64,000 nt of DNA from Mesorhizobium sp. (GTDB lineage: Bacteria > Pseudomonadota > Alphaproteobacteria > Rhizobiales > Rhizobiaceae). The DNA lies in the NCBI RefSeq assembly GCF_004963255.1, contig NZ_SUGA01000026.1, positions 18,995 to 82,994 of the forward strand. Direction: 5' to 3'. Numbering within the stretch: the stretch's first letter is position 1; each line of letters begins with the position of its first letter. Below are positions 9,145 to 17,151 of the stretch, one piece after another. A model generated the notes under the pieces. It did no database searches, had not been told where the DNA came from, and worked only from the letters and a program-made list of their open reading frames with translations. The position numbers and the translations under genes are program-made.

Positions 9145-9187
9145 AACGGTTCCGTTAGCCCGAGGCTGCCGGACCGTTTTCTTTTTG
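9145..9187 (+). terminator. Rho-independent terminator before greA
   Basis: AACGGTTCCG (9145-9154) pairs with CGGACCGTT (about 9169-9178), with a single bulged T and a GC-rich loop. It is followed by TTTTCTTTTTG. This would end transcripts coming from the TPR gene. Because it lies about 60 bases before greA it could alternatively be part of a greA leader. Confidence 0.6.
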
Positions 9188-9246
9188 TACCCATTTGACA
9201 AGGCTGCTCCCGACAAGCGGGGGTGGCGGCAGGAAAGGTCAGGCAT

Positions 9247-9720
9247 ATGATCAAGGTCCCGATGACAGGCGAGGGGTTCGCGTCATTGAAGGAAGAACTG
9301 CGTTGGCGCCAGCAAGAGGAGCGTCCGCGTATCATCGAGGCGATCTCCGAAGCGCGCTCGCATGGCGACCTGTCCGAAAATGCCGAATATCATGCGGCCA
9401 AGGAGTCGCAGAGCCACAATGAAGGCCGCATCAACGAGCTCGAGGATCTGATCGCGCGCGCCGAGGTCATCGACGTCTCCAAGCTTTCCGGCGACAAGGT
9501 GAAGTTCGGCGCGACCGTCGTGCTCGTCGACGAGGACACCGAGGAAAAGAAGACCTACCAGATCGTCGGCGACCAGGAAGCCGACGTGAAGTCCGGCCGC
9601 ATCTCGATCTCCTCGCCGATCGCGCGAGCGCTCATCGGCAAGGAAGTCGGTGACGCCATCGAGGTCAACGCCCCTGGCGGCGCCCGGGGGTATGAGATCG
9701 TCCAGGTGCAGTTCATTTAG
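9247..9720 (+). CDS. greA: Transcription elongation factor GreA
   Basis: 157 residues, the usual GreA length, starting at the ATG at 9247 behind an AGGAAAGG ribosome site. A GTG at 9223 is in frame but would add a non-conserved extension. The N-terminal coiled coil carries the conserved text (L..EL..R...ERP.I..AI.EAR..GDLSENAEYHAAKE), including the acidic tip DLSENAEY that reaches the RNA polymerase active site. The C-terminal domain has the IVG..EAD and SPIARALIGK blocks. GreA releases backtracked polymerase by stimulating transcript cleavage. It is a stand-alone gene here. Confidence 0.97.
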   Translation: MIKVPMTGEGFASLKEELRWRQQEERPRIIEAISEARSHGDLSENAEYHAAKESQSHNEGRINELEDLIARAEVIDVSKLSGDKVKFGATVVLVDEDTEEKKTYQIVGDQEADVKSGRISISSPIARALIGKEVGDAIEVNAPGGARGYEIVQVQFI

Positions 9721-9726
9721 CTCCAA

Positions 9727-9929
9727 TCTCCCCCCTTGTGGGGGAGAAAGCGATTTCAACATCTTAGCCGAAGGCTAAGTGTTAGAAATCGCAAGAGAGG
9801 GGACAAGCGCTGTGCGACGAGGGCCGGGCGCCCGACGAAATCCCCTCTCTTGGATTTTCTACGACTTAGCCTTCGCGAAGTGCTCCGGCTAAGACCGTGA
9901 AAATCCATTCTCCCCCACAAGGGGGGAGA
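9727..9929. repeat. 203-bp palindromic intergenic element, rhizobial type
   Basis: The ends are perfect 22-base inverted repeats (9727-9748 and 9908-9929), starting TCTCCCCCCTTGTGGGGGA. Inside is a second inverted pair (GAGAGGGGA near 9794 and TCCCCTCTC near 9841). The right end forms the 3' end of waaC. The same terminal motif ends the element at 38013-38216, so this is a dispersed family. Confidence 0.8.
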
Positions 9930-10890
9930 CAGCGCGCCGCGCCAGTAGCCGTTCCGCCTCGGCCACCACCTCAGCCGGCGTGATCTTGCCGCCGGGCGGC
10001 GCAAGCAAGGTCGATGCAAACTTTCCCCGCGGGCCGGTGAGACCGGGCTCGGTCGCCAGGAAGATGGCGACTGTCGGCAGGCCGAAGGCGCTGGCGAGAT
10101 GCGTCAGGCCGGTGTCGGCGCCGATGACCAGCGCCGAGCGGCCGAGGATCGCGGCGACGTCCGCGAGCGGCGATTTCGCAACCAGCACTGTCCTTGGCAC
10201 GGCTCCGGCAATGGCTTCCGCCACCTTCTTTTCCGCCTCATTCGACCATGTGACCACCGGCGTGAATTGCCGGTCGGCCAGCTCGCGCGCGGTTCCGATC
10301 CAGTCCTCGGCCGGCCATTTCTTGTCCTCGCGGCTGGTGCCGTGGAGCAGGAAAGCGGTTTTGCCTTCAACACCGAGTAGCGCGCCCGCTGGCGGCACGA
10401 TGCCGGAGTCGAGCGCCGACAGGTCAGGCTCGTAGCCCAGCGCCAGGCCGAACAGCCGCCTGGTGCGCTCGATGGCATGCAGATCGCGCGGCACGGCGTA
10501 TTTGCGCTGATAGAACAGCGTCGCCGAAGGCTCACGGACGCTGGCGCGATCGAAGCCGGCAATCGGCGCTCCGGCCTGGATGGCGACCAGGGCCGACTTC
10601 AGCAAGCCTTGGGCGTCAATGACGAGGTCGTAGCGGGAGGCACGGAGCGCTCGGCGCAGCCCGGCCATCTCACGCCATGTTCCGCCGTCGAAAAGCCTCT
10701 TGCGCCAGCGCCGGACCGCCACCTTGTGGATCATTCCAATCGCCGGATGCAAGGCCACGATGCCGGCAAACGGCTCCTCCACGCACCAGTCGAAGCTTAT
10801 ATCGGGGCGGTTGCGCACCGCGTCCTCTACGGCCGGAAACGTGTGGATGACATCGCCCATCGACGATGTCTTGACGATCAGCACTTTCAT
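9889..10890 (-). CDS. waaC: Lipopolysaccharide heptosyltransferase I
   Basis: 333-residue GT-B fold glycosyltransferase of family 9. It adds the first L,D-heptose to the Kdo of lipid A, acting at the cytoplasmic face of the inner membrane. Visible family text includes the N-terminal VLIVKTSSMGDVIHTFPAV, VIDAQGLLKSAL, LLHGTSREDKKWP and the nucleotide-sugar site GADTGLTHLASAFG. It overlaps waaF by 4 bases (ATGA), indicating translational coupling. The final 13 codons and the stop lie inside the palindromic element at 9727-9929, so the C-terminal tail (VSPLVGENGFSRS) is repeat-derived. Confidence 0.92.
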   Translation of the reverse strand: MKVLIVKTSSMGDVIHTFPAVEDAVRNRPDISFDWCVEEPFAGIVALHPAIGMIHKVAVRRWRKRLFDGGTWREMAGLRRALRASRYDLVIDAQGLLKSALVAIQAGAPIAGFDRASVREPSATLFYQRKYAVPRDLHAIERTRRLFGLALGYEPDLSALDSGIVPPAGALLGVEGKTAFLLHGTSREDKKWPAEDWIGTARELADRQFTPVVTWSNEAEKKVAEAIAGAVPRTVLVAKSPLADVAAILGRSALVIGADTGLTHLASAFGLPTVAIFLATEPGLTGPRGKFASTLLAPPGGKITPAEVVAEAERLLARRAVSPLVGENGFSRS

Positions 10891-11894
10891 GCGGCCGCCG
10901 GAACCTTGAGCAGGCGGTCGGCCGCGGCGGTGACCCGAGCGATATCGAGCGTCTTCAGGCAGTTGAGGTGCCCAAGCGGACAGACCTTCCTATGGCAGGG
11001 CGAGCAGGACAGATGCAGCCAGATCAGCTCGGAGCGCTCGCTGAGCGGCGGCGTGTTTTCCGGCGAGGTCGAACCGTAGACGGCGACGATCGGCGTGCCG
11101 ACGGCGGCCGCGACATGCATCAGGCCGCTGTCGTTCGAGACCGCAAGCTTCGCCGCGGCGATCAGGTCGATGGCGTCCTCGAGGCGGGTCTTGCCGGCCA
11201 GGTCGATGGCGCCCGGCGCAAGTGCTGCGATCTCGCCGGTCACGTCGGCATCGTTCTTCGAGCCGAGCAGCGCGACGCCCAGACCCCTGGCCATCATGTC
11301 CCGGGCAAGCCCGGCATAGTGATCGCTCGGCCAGCGTTTTGCCGGGCCGAACTCGGCGCCTGGCATGAGAGCCACGAATTTTCTTCCCGTCAGCCCGAAC
11401 CGCGCCAGCAGATCGGCCTGGTTGGCCTTGTCGACGGTGAGCCTCGGCGCGCGAAACGTGCCGCCGCGCGCGAGGCCGAAATAGGCGCGCGCCGTGCGCC
11501 GCTTCAGCGCCTCGGGCAGCGGCACAATGTCGGTGAGCAGGCCATAGCGCATCTCGCGCAGATTGCCGACGCGGTGCGGAATGCGGGCAAAGAACGGGAT
11601 CAGCGCCGATTTCCAACTCCCTGGCAGCACATACGCCATGTCGTAGCGGCCGCGCAGCAGGCGGCCGAAGCGCCTGCGGCTGCGGAATTCGAGCGCGCCC
11701 GGCATCAGCGGGAAGTCGATCTGGCTGCGTATCTCAGGCATGCGCCTGACCAAGGGTGCAGCCCAGGCCGGCGCCAGCACGTCGATCGCCGCGTTCGGAT
11801 GTTTTTCCTTCAGCGCCGCAAACAGGCACTGCGCCATGACCATGTCGCCCACCCAGCGTGGGCCGATCACGAGGATCGTTGGGCCTTCAGCCAT
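10887..11894 (-). CDS. waaF: Lipopolysaccharide heptosyltransferase II
   Basis: 335-residue family 9 glycosyltransferase that adds the second heptose of the LPS inner core. Landmarks are ILVIGPRWVGDMVMAQ at the N-terminus, the family phrase LMPGAEFGPAKRWP near residue 175, SNDSGLMHVAAAVGTP near 250, and a C-terminal cysteine group (CSPCHRKVCPLGHLNC) often seen in WaaF. It lies between hldD (28-base overlap) and waaC (4-base overlap) in a tight minus-strand operon hldD-waaF-waaC. Confidence 0.92.
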   Translation of the reverse strand: MAEGPTILVIGPRWVGDMVMAQCLFAALKEKHPNAAIDVLAPAWAAPLVRRMPEIRSQIDFPLMPGALEFRSRRRFGRLLRGRYDMAYVLPGSWKSALIPFFARIPHRVGNLREMRYGLLTDIVPLPEALKRRTARAYFGLARGGTFRAPRLTVDKANQADLLARFGLTGRKFVALMPGAEFGPAKRWPSDHYAGLARDMMARGLGVALLGSKNDADVTGEIAALAPGAIDLAGKTRLEDAIDLIAAAKLAVSNDSGLMHVAAAVGTPIVAVYGSTSPENTPPLSERSELIWLHLSCSPCHRKVCPLGHLNCLKTLDIARVTAAADRLLKVPAAA

Positions 11895-12814
11895 TCGACA
11901 TAGTCCCTGACGCCGGTTTCGACTGTGCGGAATTGGCCATTGTAGCCGGCCGCGCGCAAGCGGGACATATCAGCCTGCGTGAAACTCTGGTAGCTGCCCT
12001 TGAGATGGTCGGGGAAGGGGATGAACTCAATCTCGCCCTTGCCCAGCGTGTCGATCACCGTCTCGGCGATGGCCCGGAACGGCTGGGCGCAACCGGTGCC
12101 GCAGTTGAAGATGCCGCTCTGGCCCTTTTTCCAAAGCCAGAGATTGACGTCGGCGACATCGCCGACATGGATGAAGTCGCGGCTCTGCTCGCCCGGGCCG
12201 AAGTCGCCATAGGCGCCGAAGAGTTTCGGATTTTCGCCACGCTCGACCTGGTTGAACAGATGGAAGGCGACGGACGCCATGGCGCCCTTGTGCGCCTCGC
12301 GCGGTCCGTAGACGTTGAAATAGCGCAGGCCCGTCACCTGCGAATGGTCGGTGTCGACATTGCGGCGGACGTAGTCGTCGAACAGCTTCTTCGAATAGGC
12401 ATAGACGTTGAGCGGGCGCTCGAACTCGGGTTCCTCGCGGAACTCGCTGTCGCCGCCATAGACGGATGCGGAGGAGGCATAGAGGAAGGGCACGCGCAGG
12501 TCGAGGCAGGCATGCAGCAGCCGCTTCGAATAGGTGTAGTTCACCTCCATCATGAACTTGCCGTTCCACTCGGTGGTGGTCGAGCAGGCGCCCTGGTGGA
12601 AGACGGCCTCGATGCGGCCGAGCGCGCCATTCTCGAGCTGGGCGAGAAAATCGTCCTTGTCGAGATAGTCGGCGATCTTGAGATCGGCGAGGTTGGCGAT
12701 CTTGTGGCCGTCGGTGAGATCGTCGACCACGACGATGTCGTCATGCCCCTCGGCATTGAGAGCAGCGACGATGTTGGAGCCGATCATGCCGGCGCCGCCC
12801 GTGACGATGATCAT
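11867..12814 (-). CDS. hldD: ADP-L-glycero-D-manno-heptose 6-epimerase
   Basis: 315 residues from the ATG at 12814. A longer in-frame reading to 13048 runs through the TA promoter and is rejected. It is an NAD(P)-dependent extended SDR with TGGAGMIGSNI at residues 5-15 and the catalytic Y-x-x-x-K (YAYSK). HldD hallmarks include HQGACSTTTEWNG and RYFNVYGPREAHKGAMASV. It converts ADP-D,D-heptose to ADP-L,D-heptose, the donor for WaaC and WaaF encoded directly downstream. Its promoter region (12815-12958) is shared with the divergent TA operon. Confidence 0.95.
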   Translation of the reverse strand: MIIVTGGAGMIGSNIVAALNAEGHDDIVVVDDLTDGHKIANLADLKIADYLDKDDFLAQLENGALGRIEAVFHQGACSTTTEWNGKFMMEVNYTYSKRLLHACLDLRVPFLYASSASVYGGDSEFREEPEFERPLNVYAYSKKLFDDYVRRNVDTDHSQVTGLRYFNVYGPREAHKGAMASVAFHLFNQVERGENPKLFGAYGDFGPGEQSRDFIHVGDVADVNLWLWKKGQSGIFNCGTGCAQPFRAIAETVIDTLGKGEIEFIPFPDHLKGSYQSFTQADMSRLRAAGYNGQFRTVETGVRDYVEWLKAQRSS

Positions 12815-12910
12815 GAAGGCCTCTGTCTGTTTGCGATCCGGGCTCTTATAGGGGAGGCTGGTGTGAGTGTCGATAAAACTGGTGCCGTCCCGTATTGAGG
12901 GTCGCCAATC

Positions 12911-12937
12911 TTGTCTATTTCGTCTGTTTTGTCTATT
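12911..12937 (+). promoter_or_regulatory. Triple 9-bp direct repeat in the TA/hldD divergent promoter
   Basis: Three consecutive 9-mers lie head to tail: TTGTCTATT, TCGTCTGTT and TTGTCTATT, with the outer two identical. They end 21 bases before the antitoxin ATG, within the divergent hldD promoter region. Iterated sites of this kind are typical operators for Phd/YefM-family antitoxins, so autoregulation is a likely role. This is inference from position and pattern. Confidence 0.5.
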
Positions 12938-12958
12938 ATATCCAAAACGGAGCGTGCC

Positions 12959-13195
12959 ATGAAGCAGTACCCGTCGACTGATTTGAAACAGAATCTCGGT
13001 GATGTTCTTGCGGCTGCCAGCCAGCAGCCTGTCTCCATCACCCGTCACAACAAGCCGAGATACGTCCTCATGAGCATCGAGGCCTATGAGGCTCGCTTCG
13101 TCAACGACAGTCGCCGTGCCTACGCCGCCAAGGACGCCCCGTCAGAGCATGTCGATATGCTCGAGGAGTACGCTGCCGAGTTGGATCGTGATTAA
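12959..13195 (+). CDS. Phd/YefM-family antitoxin
   Basis: 78 residues from the ATG at 12959, which has an ACGGAG site upstream. An upstream TTG frame would cross the operator repeats. The N-terminal text MKQYPSTDLKQNLGDVLAAA, then PVSITRHNKPRYVLMS..AYE, is the standard Phd/YefM DNA-binding fold. The acidic C-terminus (EHVDMLEEYAAELDRD) should wrap the toxin. Its stop overlaps the toxin GTG start by 8 bases, giving translational coupling with antitoxin first. Family assignment is firm. Confidence 0.85.
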   Translation: MKQYPSTDLKQNLGDVLAAASQQPVSITRHNKPRYVLMSIEAYEARFVNDSRRAYAAKDAPSEHVDMLEEYAAELDRD

Positions 13196-13601
13196 GCCGG
13201 TTGCCGCCGACATCTGGCGATATCCATATCTGTGGTATCGCCAGCATGGAGACGGCGAGACCGAAGGCCGCAAGAGACGGCCCGTCGCCTTCGTGGCCGT
13301 TCTTCCCGGGAAAGCCGGGGGGACCAACCTTTTCATCCTCGCAATCACCTCCACGCAGCCGGGGCGCGATCGTATCGCCGTTGCCATTCCGGAAATTGAA
13401 CGCCGCCGCGCCAGCCTTGACCCCATCCCTCTTTGGGTCATAATCGATGAGTACAACCACGATATCCTGGAATCGTCGGCTTACTTCGAACCGGGCGCGC
13501 GCATAGGCGCGTTCAGTCCATCATTCCACAAGAAAGTCATGGGTGCTTTCATTGCGGTTGTCCGCAAAGGCCAATCCAAAGCCATCCCCCGTGCGGACTA
13601 A
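13188..13601 (+). CDS. Probable PemK/MazF-like toxin
   Basis: 137 residues if the GTG at 13188 is used, overlapping the antitoxin stop by 8 bases. Earlier in-frame starts lie inside the antitoxin gene. The opening I.PVAADIW..P......GE.EGRKRRPVAFVAVL followed by LAITSTQPGRDR.AV.IP matches the beta-barrel layout of MazF/PemK endoribonucleases (GDIW...K.RP..V....). The later LWVIIDEYNHDILE block is not typical of classical MazF and suggests a divergent branch. Assignment rests on order with a Phd antitoxin plus this pattern. Toxicity is not shown. Confidence 0.6.
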   Translation: MIKPVAADIWRYPYLWYRQHGDGETEGRKRRPVAFVAVLPGKAGGTNLFILAITSTQPGRDRIAVAIPEIERRRASLDPIPLWVIIDEYNHDILESSAYFEPGARIGAFSPSFHKKVMGAFIAVVRKGQSKAIPRAD

Positions 13602-13610
13602 TGACCAAAA

Positions 13611-14243
13611 ATGCCGCCGACCGAACTGCTGATCGCCTTCTTCGCCACCACCGCGATCTTCGCCTACATCCCCGGACCCGCCATGCTTTACGCCGCGGCG
13701 CAGACGATGGCGCGGGGCCGCTGGTCGGGGCTGACGGCGGCTCTTGGCATTCATCTCGGCGGCTATGTGCATGTCTTCGCGGCCGCCGCGGGACTGTCCG
13801 TCCTGTTCCACGCCGTGCCGCCGCTCTATCTGGCGGTCAAGCTCGGCGGCGCGCTCTACCTGATCTGGCTCGGCGTCTCAATGTTCCGCAAACGGACGGA
13901 CGGCGATACGGATTTGCCGGCCATCGAGCGGAAATCGGCCCGGCGCGCCTTTTTCGAAAGCATCACAGTCGAGGTGCTCAATCCGAAGACGGCGATCTTC
14001 TTCATGGCGTTTCTGCCGCAATTCATCAATGCCTCGGCGGTGTTCCCGGTCTGGCTGCAGTTCGTCGTGCTTGGAACCATCGTCAATCTGATGTTTTCCT
14101 CCGCCGATATTGTTTGCGTATTCCTCGCCGGCGCGATGATCGCCCGGCTGCGGCGCTCGGGCCGCGCACATCGGCTGATGCAGCGCGCAGGCGGCGCCGT
14201 GCTGGTCGGCCTCGGCGTCCACGTGGCCCTGCAGAGAAGCTGA
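13611..14243 (+). CDS. LysE/RhtB-family amino acid exporter
   Basis: 210-residue inner-membrane protein with about six hydrophobic helices. The family signature is clear: an early IPGPAMLYAAAQTMARG.W.G (the GP.....V......G region), GGALYLIWLGVSMFR, and E..NPKTAIFFMAFLPQF. The substrate is probably an amino acid or a related metabolite; no specific substrate can be read. It starts 10 bases after the toxin stop, so it could be read through from the TA promoter, but functional linkage is unlikely. Confidence 0.85.
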   Translation: MPPTELLIAFFATTAIFAYIPGPAMLYAAAQTMARGRWSGLTAALGIHLGGYVHVFAAAAGLSVLFHAVPPLYLAVKLGGALYLIWLGVSMFRKRTDGDTDLPAIERKSARRAFFESITVEVLNPKTAIFFMAFLPQFINASAVFPVWLQFVVLGTIVNLMFSSADIVCVFLAGAMIARLRRSGRAHRLMQRAGGAVLVGLGVHVALQRS

Positions 14244-14383
14244 TTGCACAGCTGGTTCCGGCCGCAGCCAATCGGGGCCTGCCGTTGCGCTCGCCCCAAT
14301 TGCGGTATATCCGCATCGCGTTGAGCCAGGTGCGCCACAATTCCGGCGCTGAAACCTAATCAAGTCCTGCCTTTTTCAGGCAT

Positions 14384-15880
14384 ATGTCGAGCGAGATGAT
14401 CAAGCACAATCCGCCCTCTCCGGAACCTTTGCATCGCACCATCGCCCGGTTCGGCGAGGTCACCGTGCTGGTGGTCGGCGATTTCATTCTCGACCGTTTC
14501 GTCAGCGGCGTGATCGAGCGCATCTCGCCGGAAGCCCCTATCCCCGTGCTGCATGGACGGGGCGAAACGCTGAACATGGGCGGCGCCGGCAATGTCGTCT
14601 CCAACATCGTTTCGCTGGGCGGGGCCGCGATACCCGTGTCGGTGATCGGCGCCGACCAGGCCGGCAACAATCTGATGCGCATGCTCAGCGAGATCGGCGT
14701 CGACACGGACGGGCTTCTGCAGCGCCAGACCCGCATGACCTCGTCGAAAAGCCGCTTCAGCGCGCTGAACCAGCAGGTGCTGCGCTTCGACGAGGAAGAG
14801 ATCAAGCCGCTCAGCTCCGCCGAGCGGGCGAAGCTCATCGATCATTTCCAGGCCGCGCTTGGCCGCGCCGACATCGTGATCCTTTCCGATTACGGCAAGG
14901 GCATCCTGCTCGACGGCGTCGCCGGCGAGCTGATCGCGATCTGCCGCGACGCCGGCAAGCCGGTGCTGGTCGACCCGAAGGGACGCGACTATGCACGCTA
15001 TACCGGTGCGACGGCGGTGACGCCGAACCGCAAGGAGCTTGGCGAGGCGGTCGGGCGCAAGGTGTTCGGCGATGACGAGATCGTGGCCGCCGCGCGCGAC
15101 CTGATCGCCGAGCATGACTTCGAGTTCATCGTCGCCACGCGCAGCGAGAAGGGCATGAGCGTGGTCTCCGCCGAGGATGCCCGCCACATCTCCACCCAGG
15201 CCCGCGAAGTGTTCGACGTTTCCGGTGCCGGCGACACGGTCATCGCGAGCTTCGCGCTTTCGCTTGCCGCCGGCGCCGACCGGGTGCATGCCGCCGTCAT
15301 CGCCAATGCGGCCGGCGGCGTCGTGGTGGGAAAACGCGGCACCGCTCGGCTGAATGTCGAGGAACTGTCCGGCGCGCTGTTCCGCTCGCATGGGCCGACG
15401 GCTCATACCGATGCCATTCTTGACGCCAATGCGGCGGCCAGGATGGTCGCTGCCTGGAAGGAAGAGGGCCTCACGGTCGGCTTCACCAATGGCTGTTTCG
15501 ACATCCTGCATGCCGGCCATGTCAGCCTGCTGCATGCCGCCCGCAGCCAGTGCGACCGGCTGGTGCTCGGCCTCAACAGCGACGACTCGGTGCGCCGGCT
15601 GAAAGGGCCGGGGCGCCCGGTCAACAACCAGCATGACCGCGCCTGTGTGCTGGCAGCACTTGCCTCGGTCGACGCCGTCGTCGTCTTCGAGGAAGACACG
15701 CCGCTCAAGCTGATCGAGGCGCTGCTGCCCGACATTCTGGTCAAGGGCGCGGATTACACGATCGAGACCGTGGTCGGCGCCGATGTGGTGCAGAAGGCAG
15801 GCGGACGCGTGGTGCTGGTCGATCTCGTCGCCGGCAAGAGCACGACGAACACGATCGGCAAGCTGCGTGCCGCAAACTGA
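14384..15880 (+). CDS. hldE: Bifunctional heptose 7-phosphate kinase / heptose 1-phosphate adenylyltransferase
   Basis: 498 residues. The N-terminal PfkB-type kinase domain (about 20-335) has NMGGAGNVVSNI and the catalytic DVSGAGDTVIA motif near residue 280. The C-terminal cytidylyltransferase-like domain (about 355-498) has VGFTNGCFDILHAGHVSLL with the HxGH-type site, and later LGLNSDDSVRRLKG. HldE carries out the kinase and nucleotidyl-transfer steps of ADP-heptose synthesis, on either side of GmhB. It is the first gene of the plus-strand operon hldE-gmhA-gmhB. The length is normal. Confidence 0.96.
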   Translation: MSSEMIKHNPPSPEPLHRTIARFGEVTVLVVGDFILDRFVSGVIERISPEAPIPVLHGRGETLNMGGAGNVVSNIVSLGGAAIPVSVIGADQAGNNLMRMLSEIGVDTDGLLQRQTRMTSSKSRFSALNQQVLRFDEEEIKPLSSAERAKLIDHFQAALGRADIVILSDYGKGILLDGVAGELIAICRDAGKPVLVDPKGRDYARYTGATAVTPNRKELGEAVGRKVFGDDEIVAAARDLIAEHDFEFIVATRSEKGMSVVSAEDARHISTQAREVFDVSGAGDTVIASFALSLAAGADRVHAAVIANAAGGVVVGKRGTARLNVEELSGALFRSHGPTAHTDAILDANAAARMVAAWKEEGLTVGFTNGCFDILHAGHVSLLHAARSQCDRLVLGLNSDDSVRRLKGPGRPVNNQHDRACVLAALASVDAVVVFEEDTPLKLIEALLPDILVKGADYTIETVVGADVVQKAGGRVVLVDLVAGKSTTNTIGKLRAAN

Positions 15881-15887
15881 GGGTCTC

Positions 15888-16460
15888 ATGTCCGATTTGA
15901 ACGACTATCTGGTCCGCTCCGCGGCGGCGATCTCGGCGATGGTCGAGCGTGACCTGACCGGTGAGATGGAGCGCGCGGTGAGCACGGTCGTGACCGCGCT
16001 TTCGCAAGGCAAGGCGCTGCTAATCTGCGGCAATGGCGGCTCGGCCAGCGATGCCATCCACATCGCCGGCGAGCTGGTCGGCCGCTTCCTGAAGGAGCGC
16101 AAGGCCTACAACGTCATCGCGCTGCCGGCCAACGCCGCGGTGCTGACCGCCTGGGGCAACGATTACGGCTTCGACACGGTGTTTTCGCGCCAGGTCGAGG
16201 CGCATGGATCGGAAGGCGCCGTGCTGCTTGCGATTTCCACCAGCGGCAATTCGCCGAGCATCCTTGCCGCCGCCGAGCAGGCGCGCATGATGGGCATGAC
16301 GGTGATCAGCCTTACCGGCGATACCGGCGGCAAGCTCGCGCCGCTGACCGACATCCTGCTCAACGTACCGTCGACCTCGACGCCGATCATCCAGCAGGGG
16401 CATCTGTGCCTCTACCACCATCTGTGCGAGGCGGTCGAAGCGCGTCTCAGCAATGGCTGA
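15888..16460 (+). CDS. gmhA: Sedoheptulose 7-phosphate isomerase
   Basis: 190 residues from the ATG at 15888, 7 bases after the hldE stop. The SIS-domain text LLICGNGGSASDAIHIAGELVGRF is the GmhA signature, followed by AISTSGNSPSILAA and a C-terminal HLCLYHHLCEAVE. The enzyme turns sedoheptulose 7-phosphate into D-glycero-D-manno-heptose 7-phosphate, the first committed step of LPS heptose synthesis, in the cytoplasm. It is coupled to gmhB by an 8-base overlap. Confidence 0.95.
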   Translation: MSDLNDYLVRSAAAISAMVERDLTGEMERAVSTVVTALSQGKALLICGNGGSASDAIHIAGELVGRFLKERKAYNVIALPANAAVLTAWGNDYGFDTVFSRQVEAHGSEGAVLLAISTSGNSPSILAAAEQARMMGMTVISLTGDTGGKLAPLTDILLNVPSTSTPIIQQGHLCLYHHLCEAVEARLSNG

Positions 16461-17082
16461 GAGCGAAGGCTTTCCGCTGGCCGGGCCGGGCCTTTGGGTC
16501 GAGCGGGTTGGTGACCGGAGCTTTCCGGCGGGCCGGCCGGCGCTGTTCCTCGATCGCGACGGCACGATAAATGTCGATACCGGTTATCCGAGCGATCCGG
16601 CGGCCATGGCGCTGCGCGATGGCATCGCGCCGGTCATCGCGGCCGCGAATGAGCAGGGCATTCCGGCCGTGGTCGTCACCAACCAGTCCGGCATCGCGCG
16701 CGGCTATTTCGGCTGGGACGCGTTCGCCCGGGTCAACGGGCGCGTGCTCGACCTGCTGGCTGAACAGAACGCGTTTGTCGACATGGTGCTGGCTTGCGCC
16801 TACCACGAGGCCGGCACCGGTCTACTGGCGATGGCCGATCATCCGATGCGCAAGCCCAATCCAGGCATGCTGCTGGAGGCGGGCCGGCAGCTCGGCCTGG
16901 ACTTGAAACGATCACTGATCGTCGGCGACAAGCTGGCGGATATGGAAGCCGGCCAGCGCGCCGGCCTCACGCGTGGCTGGCTTGTCGACGGCGAAGGCTC
17001 GACGATGGGCGGGCTTTCGGTGTTGCCGTTGCGCGACGCAACGGACCTTGGTGGACTGCTCACTGCGATACGATCGCTTTGA
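16453..17082 (+). CDS. gmhB: Heptose 1,7-bisphosphate phosphatase (HAD family), zinc loop altered
   Basis: 209 residues. HAD motifs are intact: FLDRDGTIN (aspartates 34 and 36), VTNQSGIARG, MRKPNPGML, and VGDKLADMEAGQRAG. Its place directly after gmhA identifies it as the GmhB step. In classical GmhB a four-ligand Cys/His zinc loop precedes the RKP motif. Here the first part survives as C115-A-Y-H118, but the C-x-C pair is replaced by H130-P-M ahead of R133-K-P. It may fold without zinc or use a different ligand set. An N-terminal extension of about 25 residues precedes the HAD domain. Confidence 0.88.
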   Translation: MAESEGFPLAGPGLWVERVGDRSFPAGRPALFLDRDGTINVDTGYPSDPAAMALRDGIAPVIAAANEQGIPAVVVTNQSGIARGYFGWDAFARVNGRVLDLLAEQNAFVDMVLACAYHEAGTGLLAMADHPMRKPNPGMLLEAGRQLGLDLKRSLIVGDKLADMEAGQRAGLTRGWLVDGEGSTMGGLSVLPLRDATDLGGLLTAIRSL

Positions 17083-17151
17083 TCGCAGGTTGATTCAAGT
17101 CCTGAAGTTAAGCCTGTTGTTTCTGCAGCGGAATTTCCGGAAGCCGGCACA

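Noticed and set aside
9145..9246. Riboswitch in front of greA
   Set aside because: Only a single hairpin with a T run is visible and no conserved aptamer motif; a simple terminator explains it.
11867..13048. A 393-residue version of HldD starting at 13048
   Set aside because: The extra 78 residues cross the TA gene and its operator repeats, and HldD proteins begin directly with the Rossmann motif (MIIVTGG).
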